Notes: a model not told the origin generated them from the sequence alone. Positions 33,354-42,638 are shown, numbered from the stretch's first letter. The stretch: DNA of 64,000 nt from JBBEAM01 sp040882845 (GCA_040882845.1 JBBEAM010000007.1:806001-870000), one strand, 5' to 3'. Numbers and translations: made by a program.

Positions 33354-36182
33354 TTGAGCGATACCCCCGAGCCCAGCGGCGCCGGCCCCGACGATCCAGA
33401 TCGCGGCGGCCCCGGCAGCCCGCACGGCATTACCACAGTCACCATCGAAGACGAGATGAAGCGCTCGTACCTCGATTACGCCATGAGCGTGATCGTGTCG
33501 CGGGCGCTGCCCGACGTGCGCGACGGCCTTAAGCCGGTGCATCGGCGCATTCTCTATGCGATGAAGGAGCTGGGCTACGACTGGAACCGGCCGTACCGCA
33601 AATCCGCGCGCATGGTCGGCGATGTCATGGGTAAGTATCACCCTCACGGCGACTCCGCGATCTACGACGCCATGGTGCGTATGGCGCAGGACTTCTCCAT
33701 GCGCCTGCCGCTGATCGATCCGCAGGGCAACTTCGGCTCGATGGACGGCGATCCGCCGGCGGCGATGCGCTATACCGAGGCGCGGCTCGCCCGGGTCGCC
33801 AGCGACGGCCTGCTCGAGGATATCGACCGCGAGACGGTCGACTTCATCGACAACTACGACGAAACCACGACCGAGCCGACGGTTCTCCCCGCGCGCTTCC
33901 CCAACCTGCTGGTCAACGGCGCCGGTGGCATCGCCGTCGGCATGGCGACCAACATTCCGCCGCACAACCTGGGCGAGGTGCTGGACGGCTGCCTGGCGCT
34001 GATCGACAATCCGGAAACCTCGATCGAGGATTTGCTCGAGATCGTGCCCGGGCCGGACTTCCCGACCGGCGGCATCATTCTCGGCCGCAGCGGCATCCGC
34101 GCGGCCTACCACACCGGCCGCGGGTCGGTGGTGATGCGCGGCCGCGTGAACATCGAGCAGCGCGGCAAGGACCGCGAGACCATCGTCGTCACCGAGATTC
34201 CCTATCAGGTCAACAAGGCGCGGATGCTGGAGCGCATTGCCGAGGTGGTCCGCGACAAGACCGTCGAGGGGATCGGTGACCTGCGCGACGAGTCGGATCG
34301 GCATGGTGTGCGAGTGGTGGTCGAGCTGAAGCGCGAAGCCATGACCGATGTCGTGCTCAATCAGCTCTACCGTTACACACCGCTGCAGACCTCCTTCGGC
34401 GTCAACATGCTGGCGATCAACGGCGGCCGTCCGCTGATGATGACCCTGCGCGACGTGCTGGTCGCCTTCCTCGAGTTCCGCGAGGAGGTGATTACCCGGC
34501 GCACCATCTACGATCTGGGCAAGGCCCGCGAACGGGCCCATGTCCTGGTCGGCCTGGCGACCGCGGTCGCCAACATCGACCAGGTGATCGCCTTGATCCG
34601 CGCCGCGCCGGATCCCGTTTCGGCCCGCGAGCAACTGATGGCGCGCGACTGGCCGGCCGGCGACGTCAAGCCGCTCGTCGATCTGATCGACGAACCGGGG
34701 CATCGCGTCTCCGAGGACGGCACCTACAGGCTGTCGGAAGCCCAGGCCAAGGCGATCCTGGAACTGCGCCTGCAGCGTTTGACCGGTCTCGAGCGCGAGA
34801 AGATCGCCGAGGAGCTCGGAGAGCTCGCCGGCAAGATCAAGGGCTATCTGCAGATTCTCTCCTCGCGCGAGCGCCTGCTCGAGGTGCTGCGCGGTGAAAT
34901 CACGGCGATCCGCGAGGCCTATGCCACGCCGCGCCGCACCGACATCGAGGAAAGCGAGTTCGAGCACGACGTCGAGGATCTGATCCCGCGTGAGGACATG
35001 GTGGTGACCGTCACCCACGGCGGCTACATCAAGCGGGTGCCGCTCTCGACCTACCGGTCGCAGCGCCGCGGCGGCAAGGGCCGCTCCGGGATGGCGACCC
35101 GCGAGGAGGATTTCGTCAGCCGGGTTTTCGTCTGCGACACCCATACGCCGGTGCTGTTCTTTTCCTCTCGCGGCATGGTCTACAAGATGAAGGTCTACCG
35201 CCTGCCGGTCGGTACGCCGCAGGCTCGCGGCAAGGCCCTGGTGAACCTGCTGCCGCTGGATGCCGGCGAGACCATCACCGCCTTCATGCCGCTGCCCGAG
35301 GACGAGAGCGCTTGGGACGAGATGTACGTGATGTTCGCCACCACGGCGGGTACGGTGCGGCGCAACAAGCTCTCCGACTTCACCGAGGTCAAGTCGAACG
35401 GCAAGATCGCGATGAAGCTGGAGGACGGGGCAAGCCTGGTCGACGTCTTCACCTGCACCGACAACGATGACGTGCTGCTCGCCACGGCCAGGGGCAAGGC
35501 GATTCGCTTCCCGGTCGGCGACGTGCGGGTCTTCGCGGGCCGCAATTCCTTCGGCGTGCGCGGCGTGCGCCTGGCCAAGGGCGACGAGGTGATCTCGATG
35601 TCGGTCCTGCGCCATGTCGAGGCGACGCCGGAGGAACGCGAAGCCTATCTGCGCGCCGCCAACGCCAAGCGCCGGCTGGAGCGCGACAGCTATTCGAAGG
35701 ACGAGGACCGGCAGCGCGACCAGGAGGCGGCAGAGGCCTTCGCCGATCCGAAGATGGCCGAACGCGCGGCGAACGAGGAGTTCATTCTCTCGATCACCTC
35801 GGATGGCCTGGGCAAGCGGACCTCGGCCTACGAGTACCGGATCTCCGGGCGCGGCGGACAGGGCATCGGCAACATCGACCTCAGCCGCGCCGGAAAGGCC
35901 AAGCCCTTGGTGGTCGCCGCTTTCCCGGTAGCCACGAAGGATCAGCTGATGCTGGTGACCAACGCCGGACAGATGATTCGCTGCCCGATCGAGGGCATCT
36001 CGATCCTCGGCCGCGCCTCGCGCGGCGTGAAGGTCTTCGACGTCGATGCCGAGGAGCACATCGTCTCGGTCGCGCATCTGAGCGATCTCGACGAAGAGGA
36101 CGATGAGGCAGACGCTGATAGCGAAGCCGAGGCGGCGGCAGAAAGCGAGGACGAAGCGCAGGACGGGGCTGAAGACGCATGA
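33354..36182 (+). CDS. gyrA: DNA gyrase subunit A
   Basis: This 942-residue breakage-reunion subunit supercoils DNA together with GyrB. The catalytic Tyr lies in PAAMRYTEARLARVA. The quinolone-determining region reads KYHPHGDSAIYDAMVRMAQ, with Ser and Asp at the positions equivalent to E. coli 83 and 87 (the susceptible-type residues). The GyrA box QRRGGKG marks the C-terminal beta-pinwheel as a true gyrase rather than ParC. The last 30 residues are very acidic. It starts at TTG 33354, with TTGAGCGATACC as the only fitting start. Its stop overlaps coaD (ATGA). Confidence 0.97.
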   Translation: MSDTPEPSGAGPDDPDRGGPGSPHGITTVTIEDEMKRSYLDYAMSVIVSRALPDVRDGLKPVHRRILYAMKELGYDWNRPYRKSARMVGDVMGKYHPHGDSAIYDAMVRMAQDFSMRLPLIDPQGNFGSMDGDPPAAMRYTEARLARVASDGLLEDIDRETVDFIDNYDETTTEPTVLPARFPNLLVNGAGGIAVGMATNIPPHNLGEVLDGCLALIDNPETSIEDLLEIVPGPDFPTGGIILGRSGIRAAYHTGRGSVVMRGRVNIEQRGKDRETIVVTEIPYQVNKARMLERIAEVVRDKTVEGIGDLRDESDRHGVRVVVELKREAMTDVVLNQLYRYTPLQTSFGVNMLAINGGRPLMMTLRDVLVAFLEFREEVITRRTIYDLGKARERAHVLVGLATAVANIDQVIALIRAAPDPVSAREQLMARDWPAGDVKPLVDLIDEPGHRVSEDGTYRLSEAQAKAILELRLQRLTGLEREKIAEELGELAGKIKGYLQILSSRERLLEVLRGEITAIREAYATPRRTDIEESEFEHDVEDLIPREDMVVTVTHGGYIKRVPLSTYRSQRRGGKGRSGMATREEDFVSRVFVCDTHTPVLFFSSRGMVYKMKVYRLPVGTPQARGKALVNLLPLDAGETITAFMPLPEDESAWDEMYVMFATTAGTVRRNKLSDFTEVKSNGKIAMKLEDGASLVDVFTCTDNDDVLLATARGKAIRFPVGDVRVFAGRNSFGVRGVRLAKGDEVISMSVLRHVEATPEEREAYLRAANAKRRLERDSYSKDEDRQRDQEAAEAFADPKMAERAANEEFILSITSDGLGKRTSAYEYRISGRGGQGIGNIDLSRAGKAKPLVVAAFPVATKDQLMLVTNAGQMIRCPIEGISILGRASRGVKVFDVDAEEHIVSVAHLSDLDEEDDEADADSEAEAAAESEDEAQDGAEDA

Positions 36183-36703
36183 GCGAAAGCGGCGGCAAGC
36201 GGATCGGTGTCTATCCCGGCACCTTCGATCCGATCACGGTCGGACACATGGACATCATCAGCCGGGCGACCCGCATCGTCGATCACCTGATCGTCGGGGT
36301 GGCGAGCAACGCCGGCAAAGGGCCGTTGTTCTCTCCCGAGGCGCGCGAAGCCATGGTGCGCGCCGAGGTCGAGGCTATGGACAACAATCATGGCGCCACC
36401 GTCGAGGTCCGGCTGTTCGACAACCTGCTGATGCAGTTCTGCGAGAACGCCGGTGCGGCGGTGATCGTCCGCGGCCTGCGCGCCGTCTCCGACTTCGAGT
36501 ACGAATTCCAGATGGCGGCCATGAACGCCCGGCTGAACAGCACCATCGAGACGGTCTTCCTGATGGCTTCGGAGCGGCAGCAGTTCATCTCCTCGCGCTT
36601 CGTCAAGGAGATCGGCGTACTCGGAGGCAACATCACTTCCTTCGTCAGCCCGCGGGTCGCGGAGCATCTGAAACGGCGCTTTGCCGAGACCTCCGGAGAG
36701 TGA
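36179..36703 (+). CDS. coaD: Phosphopantetheine adenylyltransferase
   Basis: This 174-residue enzyme transfers AMP from ATP to 4'-phosphopantetheine, the penultimate step of coenzyme A synthesis. The nucleotidyltransferase motif YPGTFDPITVGHMDII (with the GHxD form of the HxGH loop), the substrate Arg region VIVRGLRAVSDFEYEFQMAAMN and the ISSRFVKE signature are present. It overlaps gyrA by four bases. The length is normal. Confidence 0.97.
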   Translation: MSESGGKRIGVYPGTFDPITVGHMDIISRATRIVDHLIVGVASNAGKGPLFSPEAREAMVRAEVEAMDNNHGATVEVRLFDNLLMQFCENAGAAVIVRGLRAVSDFEYEFQMAAMNARLNSTIETVFLMASERQQFISSRFVKEIGVLGGNITSFVSPRVAEHLKRRFAETSGE

Positions 36704-36792
36704 GCGGACGCTAGCCCCGCAGAGGCGGCGAGAGGCTTGAGAAACGCCTCATATGTCTTGAAATCGCCACGTTTTCCGCGTTTCCTAGAGTT

Positions 36793-37200
36793 ATGAGACG
36801 GCTGATCGGAATTCTCTGTGGGACGGCGTTGTATCTGTGCCTGGCCGCGGCTGCCGAGGCACAGTCCGATGGCCGTTCCTATGCCAATCACCTGACGCCG
36901 GAAGCCTTGCGCGCCTGTCTCGTCACCGACTACGAGATGAGCAATATCCTCTCGCTGATCGAGCCGCGCAGACGGCAGATGAACGAGGCGCGGCTGGAAC
37001 TGCAGCAGACTGACGTCGAGAGCTCGCTCTACGCCGACCGCCGCACCCGGCTGGAGCAGCTGCGCCTGCAGTACAACAGTCTGGTCGAGGACTACGAAGC
37101 CCTGACCGAGCGCTTCAACGGCAACTGCACCCAGGCCTACTACCAGGTGGATTACGTCCAGGTGAAAAAGCAGCTCGGCTACGGCTGGTCGAGCCAGTAA
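36793..37200 (+). CDS. Hypothetical periplasmic coiled-coil protein
   Basis: This 135-residue protein has a signal peptide (IGILCGTALYLCLAAAAEAQ, cleavage after AEA or EAQ). A helical, charged region from about 45 to 110 (LIEPRRRQMNEARLELQQTD, TRLEQLRLQYNSLVEDYEAL) has coiled-coil character, and two Cys (CLVTDY and NCTQAYY) could form a disulfide. I do not recognise a family. It lies between coaD and tRNA-Lys with its own upstream space of 89 bases. Confidence 0.7.
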   Translation: MRRLIGILCGTALYLCLAAAAEAQSDGRSYANHLTPEALRACLVTDYEMSNILSLIEPRRRQMNEARLELQQTDVESSLYADRRTRLEQLRLQYNSLVEDYEALTERFNGNCTQAYYQVDYVQVKKQLGYGWSSQ

Positions 37201-37242
37201 GTCCGGGTTCCGCGCCGCCGCAGGCACAGCGCCCCGCCGCGC

Positions 37243-37271
37243 TTGACCCTTCCCCTCCACCCCCATATCTT
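37243..37271 (+). promoter_or_regulatory. Predicted promoter of tRNA-Lys
   Basis: TTGACC (37243-37248) and TATCTT (37266-37271) are 17 bases apart. They are about 50 bases upstream of the tRNA, a usual distance for a processed tRNA leader. This is a motif-based call. Confidence 0.45.
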
Positions 37272-37322
37272 CCCGGCACCGTAGCGCCACGGCCTTTTCG
37301 GCCCTCCTGCGGCATCTTGGTC

Positions 37323-37398
37323 GGGCCCGTAGCTCAGTTGGCAGAGCAACTGACTTTTAATCAGTAGGTCGAAGGTTCGAATCCTTCCGGGCTCACCA
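37323..37398 (+). tRNA. tRNA-Lys (UUU)
   Basis: The 76-base cloverleaf is complete. Acceptor GGGCCCG pairs with CGGGCTC (one G-U), discriminator A and encoded CCA end it. The D-arm contains AGCTCAGTTGGCAGAGC. The anticodon stem ACTGA/TCAGT encloses loop CTTTTAA with anticodon TTT, and the T-arm contains GGTTCGAATCC. It decodes AAA/AAG. No neighbouring tRNA or integrase is seen. Confidence 0.98.
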
Positions 37399-37578
37399 AA
37401 TTTATCAAATGCTTAGCGCCGTTCCTCGGTGCCCCCGAAAATCTCCGGGTGGCGAATAGTAAGTACTGATCGCGGGCCTTCACTGCATTCTGTGCAAACC
37501 CCGATTGATGTGGCGGCGGGGCTACTTATCTTCTGAGAGAAGCGAAATCGCAGACCTTTCGAGGGTAGAGGAGACGGA

Positions 37579-37947
37579 ATGCGAAAAATCCTGCTGGCGG
37601 CTCTCGCCGCCTGCGCTTTGACCTTTCAGGCTGGCGCCGCTCTGGCGCATCACGGCTGGGCCTGGACCACCGGCGGCAACATCGAGGTGACCGGCATCAT
37701 CACCTCGGCGAAGCTCGGCAATCCCCATGGCGTGCTGACCCTCGACGTCGAAGGCGAAACCTGGACAGCCGAGGTCGGCCAGCCCTGGCGCAACGAACGC
37801 GCCGGGGTGAAGGAGGGCGATCTGGCGGAAGGCGTGGAAATCCGCATCATCGGGGAGCCCTCGGCGAACATCGAGGATAAGCGCGTCAAGGCCGAGCGCT
37901 TCTACATCGGCGAACGCGAATTCATCCTCTATCCGGAACGCAAGTAG
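37579..37947 (+). CDS. Exported DUF6152-like protein
   Basis: This 122-residue protein has a signal peptide (ILLAALAACALTFQAGAALA) and then HHGWAWTTGGNIEVTGIIT ... GNPHGVLTLDVEGETWTAEVGQP, the pattern of the DUF6152 family of small beta-rich periplasmic proteins that start with paired His. The HH and NPHG histidines could bind metal (copper is a guess). It is followed after four bases by a small membrane protein, and the two are probably co-transcribed. Confidence 0.8.
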   Translation: MRKILLAALAACALTFQAGAALAHHGWAWTTGGNIEVTGIITSAKLGNPHGVLTLDVEGETWTAEVGQPWRNERAGVKEGDLAEGVEIRIIGEPSANIEDKRVKAERFYIGEREFILYPERK

Positions 37948-37951
37948 ACGC

Positions 37952-38422
37952 GTGGAGGCGCTGCTCGCGGCGCTCGAAGGTTCGGCGCTGGCCGAAGCCC
38001 TGCGCTTTTCGCGCTGGGGTTACGCGGCGGTCAATGCCGCTCATATCCTGGGCATCGCCCTGCTTGTCGGGGCGATCCTGCCGCTCAATCTACGGCTGCT
38101 AGGTCTGTGGCGGAGCGTGGCACAGGGGGATCTGGTCCGAGTTCTCGCGCCTAGCGCGGCAGTCGGTCTTCTGCTCGCCGCCGCGGCCGGGGTGCTTCTG
38201 TTCTCGGTCAAAGCCGGCGACTACGCGGCGCTCGCGGTGTTCCAGCTCAAGCTCGGCCTGATCGCCCTTGGCACGTTCGCCGCGCTCTTGGCGCATTGGC
38301 GGCATGGACTCCTGCTGGAAGGCGCGACCCGGACACGGCTTGCCGGCCATGCCGCCATTTCGATCTTCTGTTGGCTCGGCGCCTTGACCTGCGGACGCTT
38401 GATCGCCTTCGTTGGCGGATAG
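37952..38422 (+). CDS. Four-helix membrane protein of unknown function
   Basis: This 156-residue protein starts at GTG 37952 and has four hydrophobic helices (about 25-50, 63-85, 93-112 and 130-150). A His in helix 1 (NAAHILGIALLVGAILPLNLRLLG) and others at HWRHG and GHAA could be heme ligands, as in small cytochrome b-like membrane proteins; this is only a suggestion. It follows the DUF6152-like gene by four bases, which hints that the exported protein and this membrane partner work together. Confidence 0.75.
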   Translation: MEALLAALEGSALAEALRFSRWGYAAVNAAHILGIALLVGAILPLNLRLLGLWRSVAQGDLVRVLAPSAAVGLLLAAAAGVLLFSVKAGDYAALAVFQLKLGLIALGTFAALLAHWRHGLLLEGATRTRLAGHAAISIFCWLGALTCGRLIAFVGG

Positions 38423-38520
38423 CTGTGAAAACTTCGGCTGGCATGGAACTTTGCGCTTTCGCAAGCGTCCTTCAGGGACTTGGCATCTGCGAATGCCGAA
38501 CTGTAAGAACAGGAGACCCT

Positions 38521-38910
38521 ATGCTTAATCATTCTCCCCATAAGCTGATCTGCGGGGCGGCTTGCGCCCTCATGGTTCTGGGCTTTGCGCCGAGCGCGAT
38601 CGCCCAGGAGCAGGATCCCAACGCGCAGCAAGCTCCGGCGCAGACCAACTTTAGCCAGAACGAGCTGGAATCCTTCGCCAAGGCCTCCCTGGAGGTCGAG
38701 CAGATCAATCGGAAGTGGGTCGATCAGATCGCCAAGGCGGAGTCCGCCGAGGAAGGTCAGTCGATGCGCAACCAGGCCGTGCAGGAGATGTCGCAAGCGA
38801 TTCGCGGCGAGGGTCTCGACGTTCAGACCTATAACTCGATCTACGATACGGCCGAGAACAACCCTGAGATTGCCGGTCAGATCAAGGACTTCAGGCAGCA
38901 GCACCGCTAA
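38521..38910 (+). CDS. DUF4168 family exported protein
   Basis: This 129-residue protein has a signal peptide (LICGAACALMVLGFAPSAIAQ) and then the helical DUF4168 domain (NFSQNELESFAKASLEVEQINRKWVDQI ... GLDVQTYNSIYDTAENNPEIAGQI). I start at ATG 38521 because AGGAG lies just upstream and the signal peptide begins there; the frame is open back to 38296 but overlaps the previous gene. A TTGCG/CGCAA hairpin (38451-38464) lies in its leader. Function unknown, probably periplasmic. Confidence 0.85.
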   Translation: MLNHSPHKLICGAACALMVLGFAPSAIAQEQDPNAQQAPAQTNFSQNELESFAKASLEVEQINRKWVDQIAKAESAEEGQSMRNQAVQEMSQAIRGEGLDVQTYNSIYDTAENNPEIAGQIKDFRQQHR

Positions 38911-39067
38911 ACGAGAGCAGAGGCCGCCGCCTGCTACGGTGGCGGCCTCGCAGCTCTGGAGCGTTGCGTCTTAAGCAAATCTTTCCCTCCTCGGGTGCAG
39001 ACTCCTTGCGGGCAGAGGCGTAAGAGCCGAAGCTTCTTGCCATCTTGGCCGACCGACGGGGGAATAG

Positions 39068-40729
39068 ATGCAGACGCGCGGCGGCTCGAGAAGCCCCGAG
39101 GCGCACCTCGACAGCGGGGAACACGCGCAGGAGGCTTCGAAGCCATTCTTCAGCCGCGTCGGGGCGGCGCTGATGGAGCAGCCGCTGTGGCTCGCGACTG
39201 TCGTCTTCCTCGGACTCACCTTGCTTCCGGCAGCCGTCTGGCTCGATCTCCGTAGCCTGTCGAACGACTCGCTGACCCGTCAGGCGACGGATCTAAACAG
39301 GATGATCTCGGAGATCCGCGGCTACTATTCCAGCAACGTCGTCGCCCGGATCCTGGCCAACCACGGGCAGACCACGCCGGCCCAGAACTACGAAGAAATC
39401 GACGGCGGTATTCCCATCCCGGCGACGCTTTCCATCGAGCTCGGCAACGTCATCGGCGGCAGGGGCGGGAACATCGGCTATCGCTTCGTTTCGGATCTGG
39501 CCTTCGAGAACCGCGCGCCGCACAACCTCGACGGCTTCGAGCAGGCGGCCCTCGACAGCCTCCGGCGCTCCGGGCAGGCCAGCGATAGCGTCGTCGAGGT
39601 TTCCGGCGGTCTGCTCAGCCGTCAGATCCGCATGGCCGTTCCGGTGATGATGGGGAGCGGCTGCGTCGCCTGCCATAACTCCCATGAGCTCAGCCCGAAG
39701 ACAGACTGGAAGGTCGGCGATGTGCGGGGCATCCAGTCGATTTCCATCGGACAGCCGATCGCCCCGAATATCTTCTCCTTCAAGTATCTGCTGATCTATC
39801 TCTTCGCGGCGGGCTTGTTCGGTGTCACCTTCGCCAGTCTGCAGTGGCGGCAGGCCGTGCGCTTCTCGCGCATGAACTCGGAGCTGGAGGAGACGAATTC
39901 CTTCCTCGCCTCGATCTCCCTGAAGATTTCCAAGTACCTCTCGCCGCAGGTCTACAAGTCGATTTTCAGCGGTGAGCGCGACGCGGTGATCTCGACCGAA
40001 CGCAAGAAGCTCACGATCTTCTTCTCCGATATCAAGGACTTCACGGTGACCACCGAGCGGCTCCAGCCGGAGGAACTCACCGACCTGCTGAACGAGTACT
40101 TCACCGAGATGGCCAAGATCGCCCACGAGCATGGCGCCACGGTCGACAAGTTCATCGGCGACGCCATCCTGGCTTTCTTCGGCGACCCGGAGACCAAGGG
40201 CCCCCGTGAAGATGCTCAGGCCTGCCTCGACATGGCGATCGCGATGCAGAAGCGTCTCGCCGAACTTAACAGCGATGCCCGCCACCGGGGCATCGAGAAC
40301 CCCTTCCAGGCGCGCATGGGGATCAACACCGGCTACTGCAACGTCGGTAATTTCGGCAGCCACGACCGCATGGACTATACGATCATCGGCGCCGAGGCGA
40401 ACCTGGCGGCTCGGCTGCAGGCCATCGCCGAGCCGGGCGGGATCGTGGTCAGCTACGAGACCTACGCCCTGGTCAAGGACCGTGTGCGGGCGCGGCCGCT
40501 CGAGCCGATCACCCTCAAGGGCATTAGCCGCGAGGTGGTCCCCTATGCCATCGACCTTAGCGTGGAGCCCGGCATAGAGGAGCGCGCGGATGTCCTGGAG
40601 AGGAGCTCCGACCGGTTGCGGCTGCAGATCGACATGACCGACCTCGCGCCGGAGGAGGAGCAGGAGCTCGAAAGTTCGCTCCGGGCTGCGCTTGAGGAGA
40701 TCAGGAAGCGGCGCAGGGGCCCCGGCTAA
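39068..40729 (+). CDS. Membrane heme-sensor (DUF3365-like) adenylate/guanylate cyclase
   Basis: This 553-residue protein has two transmembrane helices (about 41-58 and 233-255) enclosing a periplasmic DUF3365/Tll0287-like domain with a c-type heme motif CxxCH (Cys199, Cys202, His203; GSGCVACHNSHE). The C-terminal class III cyclase domain (from about 310) has the metal Asp in FFSDIKDFTVTTERL and the second in VDKFIGDAILAFFGDP, then ARMGINTGYCNVGNFGS. It probably converts a redox or gas signal sensed by the heme into a cyclic nucleotide signal. ATG 39068 is the only start giving this topology without the upstream non-coding part. Confidence 0.9.
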   Translation: MQTRGGSRSPEAHLDSGEHAQEASKPFFSRVGAALMEQPLWLATVVFLGLTLLPAAVWLDLRSLSNDSLTRQATDLNRMISEIRGYYSSNVVARILANHGQTTPAQNYEEIDGGIPIPATLSIELGNVIGGRGGNIGYRFVSDLAFENRAPHNLDGFEQAALDSLRRSGQASDSVVEVSGGLLSRQIRMAVPVMMGSGCVACHNSHELSPKTDWKVGDVRGIQSISIGQPIAPNIFSFKYLLIYLFAAGLFGVTFASLQWRQAVRFSRMNSELEETNSFLASISLKISKYLSPQVYKSIFSGERDAVISTERKKLTIFFSDIKDFTVTTERLQPEELTDLLNEYFTEMAKIAHEHGATVDKFIGDAILAFFGDPETKGPREDAQACLDMAIAMQKRLAELNSDARHRGIENPFQARMGINTGYCNVGNFGSHDRMDYTIIGAEANLAARLQAIAEPGGIVVSYETYALVKDRVRARPLEPITLKGISREVVPYAIDLSVEPGIEERADVLERSSDRLRLQIDMTDLAPEEEQELESSLRAALEEIRKRRRGPG

Positions 40730-40737
40730 GCGCGGGC

Positions 40738-41448
40738 CTAAGCCGCCACAGCCTTTTCCTTCGGGAAGAGCCTCTGCAGGAACCCCAGGAACCAGTTGTG
40801 TTGCCTGGCGTCGTGGGCGGCCATCAGCCGGTCCTGCTCCTCTTTGCTCTGGGCGCCCGGCTTTCCGTACGCGGCCCACTTGGCCTGCTGCCAGCGGCGG
40901 AAGCCGTCCGGCGTCACCTCGGCGTGGAACTGGAAGGCATAGGTGGTCGCGCCATAGCGGAAAGCCTGCTGCGGGTACCAGTCGCTCTCGGCCAGCAATT
41001 CGGCGCCCTGGGGCGTCTCGAATTCGTGGTAGTGGGACTGGCAGAGAGTGAGCGGCTCGGGTAGCACATCCCTGCCGGTCTCGGTGGGGCGCACCTCATA
41101 GTATCCGAACTCGTGCAGCCCTTCGGGGCGCGGTCCCGTTTTGGCGCCCAGCACGTGGGCTATCGACTGCGCGCCCTGACAGATGCCCAGCAGCGGGATT
41201 TCGCGCTCGATGCAGTCGGCGATCCAGCGGTGTTCGCTTTGCAGGAAAGGGTGCTCCGCTTCCTCCGCCGGCACGAAGGGGCCACCATAGACGACCGATC
41301 CGGCGAGCTCGGCGTCGGGTGCGTCGAGGGCATCGCCGAGAAAGGGCCGCTTCAGGTCGAGCGTGAAACCGGCATCGCGCAGATAGGTGAAGGCCCGGTC
41401 GTCGATCGGACCGTCGTTGTGATAGATCAGCACCACGCGCTTACCCAC
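40738..41448 (-). CDS. Class I glutamine amidotransferase-like protein
   Basis: This 236-residue stand-alone GATase1 domain has the catalytic Cys in LLGICQGAQSIAH and His/Glu in YAFQFHAEVTPDGF. It starts at GTG 41448 after GGAGGGAAAGCGAAG. The overall layout is like GMP synthase-type amidotransferases, but the Gly-Pro-Glu region is replaced by YGGPFVPAE. A role in hydrolysing gamma-glutamyl compounds, for example of polyamines, would suit the neighbouring operon but is not proven. It lies downstream of the LysR gene on the same strand. Confidence 0.85.
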   Translation of the reverse strand: MGKRVVLIYHNDGPIDDRAFTYLRDAGFTLDLKRPFLGDALDAPDAELAGSVVYGGPFVPAEEAEHPFLQSEHRWIADCIEREIPLLGICQGAQSIAHVLGAKTGPRPEGLHEFGYYEVRPTETGRDVLPEPLTLCQSHYHEFETPQGAELLAESDWYPQQAFRYGATTYAFQFHAEVTPDGFRRWQQAKWAAYGKPGAQSKEEQDRLMAAHDARQHNWFLGFLQRLFPKEKAVAA

Positions 41449-41518
41449 CTTCGCTTTCCCTCCGCATCGGACCTGGGGGAAACCATGACCTCAGAACGGG
41501 ACAATTTCCAGATCGAAT

Positions 41519-42496
41519 CTACTCGGCGGCAACCGGCTTCGCGGTCAGGTCGCGGGCTTCCGGCGGTAGTCCGGCAACCTCGTCGTTCAGGGTATCGAGG
41601 AAGGTCTGCTCGGCGGTCGAGAGGCGCATCCGGGGATTGGTTAGCAGGTAAACCTCGACCGCAGGCATCTCTTCATAGGGCGGAAGCTGCCACAGCAGAC
41701 CGTCGCGCACGTCGCGCTCGACCACGTGGATCGGCAGCGGGCCGATGCCCAGGCCGGCGACGATCATGCGCCGCACCTCCTCCAGATTGGAGGAGGTGGC
41801 GACGACATTCTCGCCAATCTGCTCGCGGGCCCGAAGCAGGGCCACGGGGCGCAGGGCGTCGCTGAGGCGGTCGGTCTCGAAGGAGACGTAGCCTGCCTCG
41901 CGCAGGTCGGCCAGCGCGAGATCTCGGCGGCCGTGAAAAGCATGGCGCGGCCCACAGAAAAACCCGAAGTACTCGCGAAACAGAGTCGTGTAGTCGAGAC
42001 GCCGGTGGCGCCCCTGCTGCAGGCAGATGCCGATGGCGGCTTCCTGATCGAGCAGGGAAGCGGCGACGTCGGCGCTGCCCAGCACCTCCAGGGAGACCGT
42101 GACCTCCGGGTGCTCCTCATGAAAGCGGGCAAGGGCGGCATCGAAGGGCGCGAAGACCACGTGGCTGGCGACGCGGATCGAGACATGGCCGCGCACGCGG
42201 CGCTGCTCGTCGGTCATCTCCCCGGCCAGCTCGTTGACCGAGCCGGCGATCTCCAGGCTGCGGCGGTAAAAGATCTGGCCGTAATCGGTCAGCGTCAGGC
42301 CGCTGGCATCGCGATCGACCAGGCGCCGGCCGATCTGCTCTTCGAGGCGCTTCAGCGCGTTGCTGACCGTCGGCTGGCGCAGCATCAACCGCTGCGCCGC
42401 CTTGGTGATGCTCGCCTCCTCGACGATCACCACGAAGGTGTAGATCAGGTTCCAATCGAGCTGTCGGCTCAGCCTGTCGGAGCGGGTGAGGGGCAT
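41519..42496 (-). CDS. LysR-family transcriptional regulator
   Basis: This 325-residue protein has a LysR N-terminal HTH (DWNLIYTFVVIVEEASITKAAQRLMLRQPTVSNALKRLEEQIGRRLVDR) and a periplasmic-binding-protein-like effector domain. It is divergent from the ABC transporter operon with 142 bases between the starts, and a symmetric CATTCTA-N12-TAGAATG site lies there. The classical LysR arrangement makes it the likely activator of the transporter/aminotransferase genes. Effector unknown; a polyamine or amine is a reasonable guess. Confidence 0.92.
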   Translation of the reverse strand: MPLTRSDRLSRQLDWNLIYTFVVIVEEASITKAAQRLMLRQPTVSNALKRLEEQIGRRLVDRDASGLTLTDYGQIFYRRSLEIAGSVNELAGEMTDEQRRVRGHVSIRVASHVVFAPFDAALARFHEEHPEVTVSLEVLGSADVAASLLDQEAAIGICLQQGRHRRLDYTTLFREYFGFFCGPRHAFHGRRDLALADLREAGYVSFETDRLSDALRPVALLRAREQIGENVVATSSNLEEVRRMIVAGLGIGPLPIHVVERDVRDGLLWQLPPYEEMPAVEVYLLTNPRMRLSTAEQTFLDTLNDEVAGLPPEARDLTAKPVAAE

Positions 42497-42530
42497 GGTT
42501 CGTCCTTGTATAGCGAGCGTCTATATATCG

Positions 42531-42556
42531 CATTCTATTTATCTATTTGTAGAATG
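42531..42556. promoter_or_regulatory. Predicted LysR operator (CATTCTA-N12-TAGAATG)
   Basis: This perfect 7-bp inverted repeat spaced by 12 bases lies between the divergent LysR and permease genes. A second dyad, GCGA-N11-TCGC, is beside it in the segment 42513-42531. The stretch is strikingly AT-rich for this genome, as expected of a promoter. Confidence 0.5.
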
Positions 42557-42638
42557 TCTCCCCGCGCCTGAAACTCCCACACAGAAAGCTGGTCGAAGAA
42601 CCGGCTCAGGGAGCGTTCATCGCGAAGATTGGGAGACC

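Noticed and set aside
37323..37398. tRNA-Lys as an island attachment site
   Set aside because: No integrase and no second copy of the tRNA 3' end was seen within the window.
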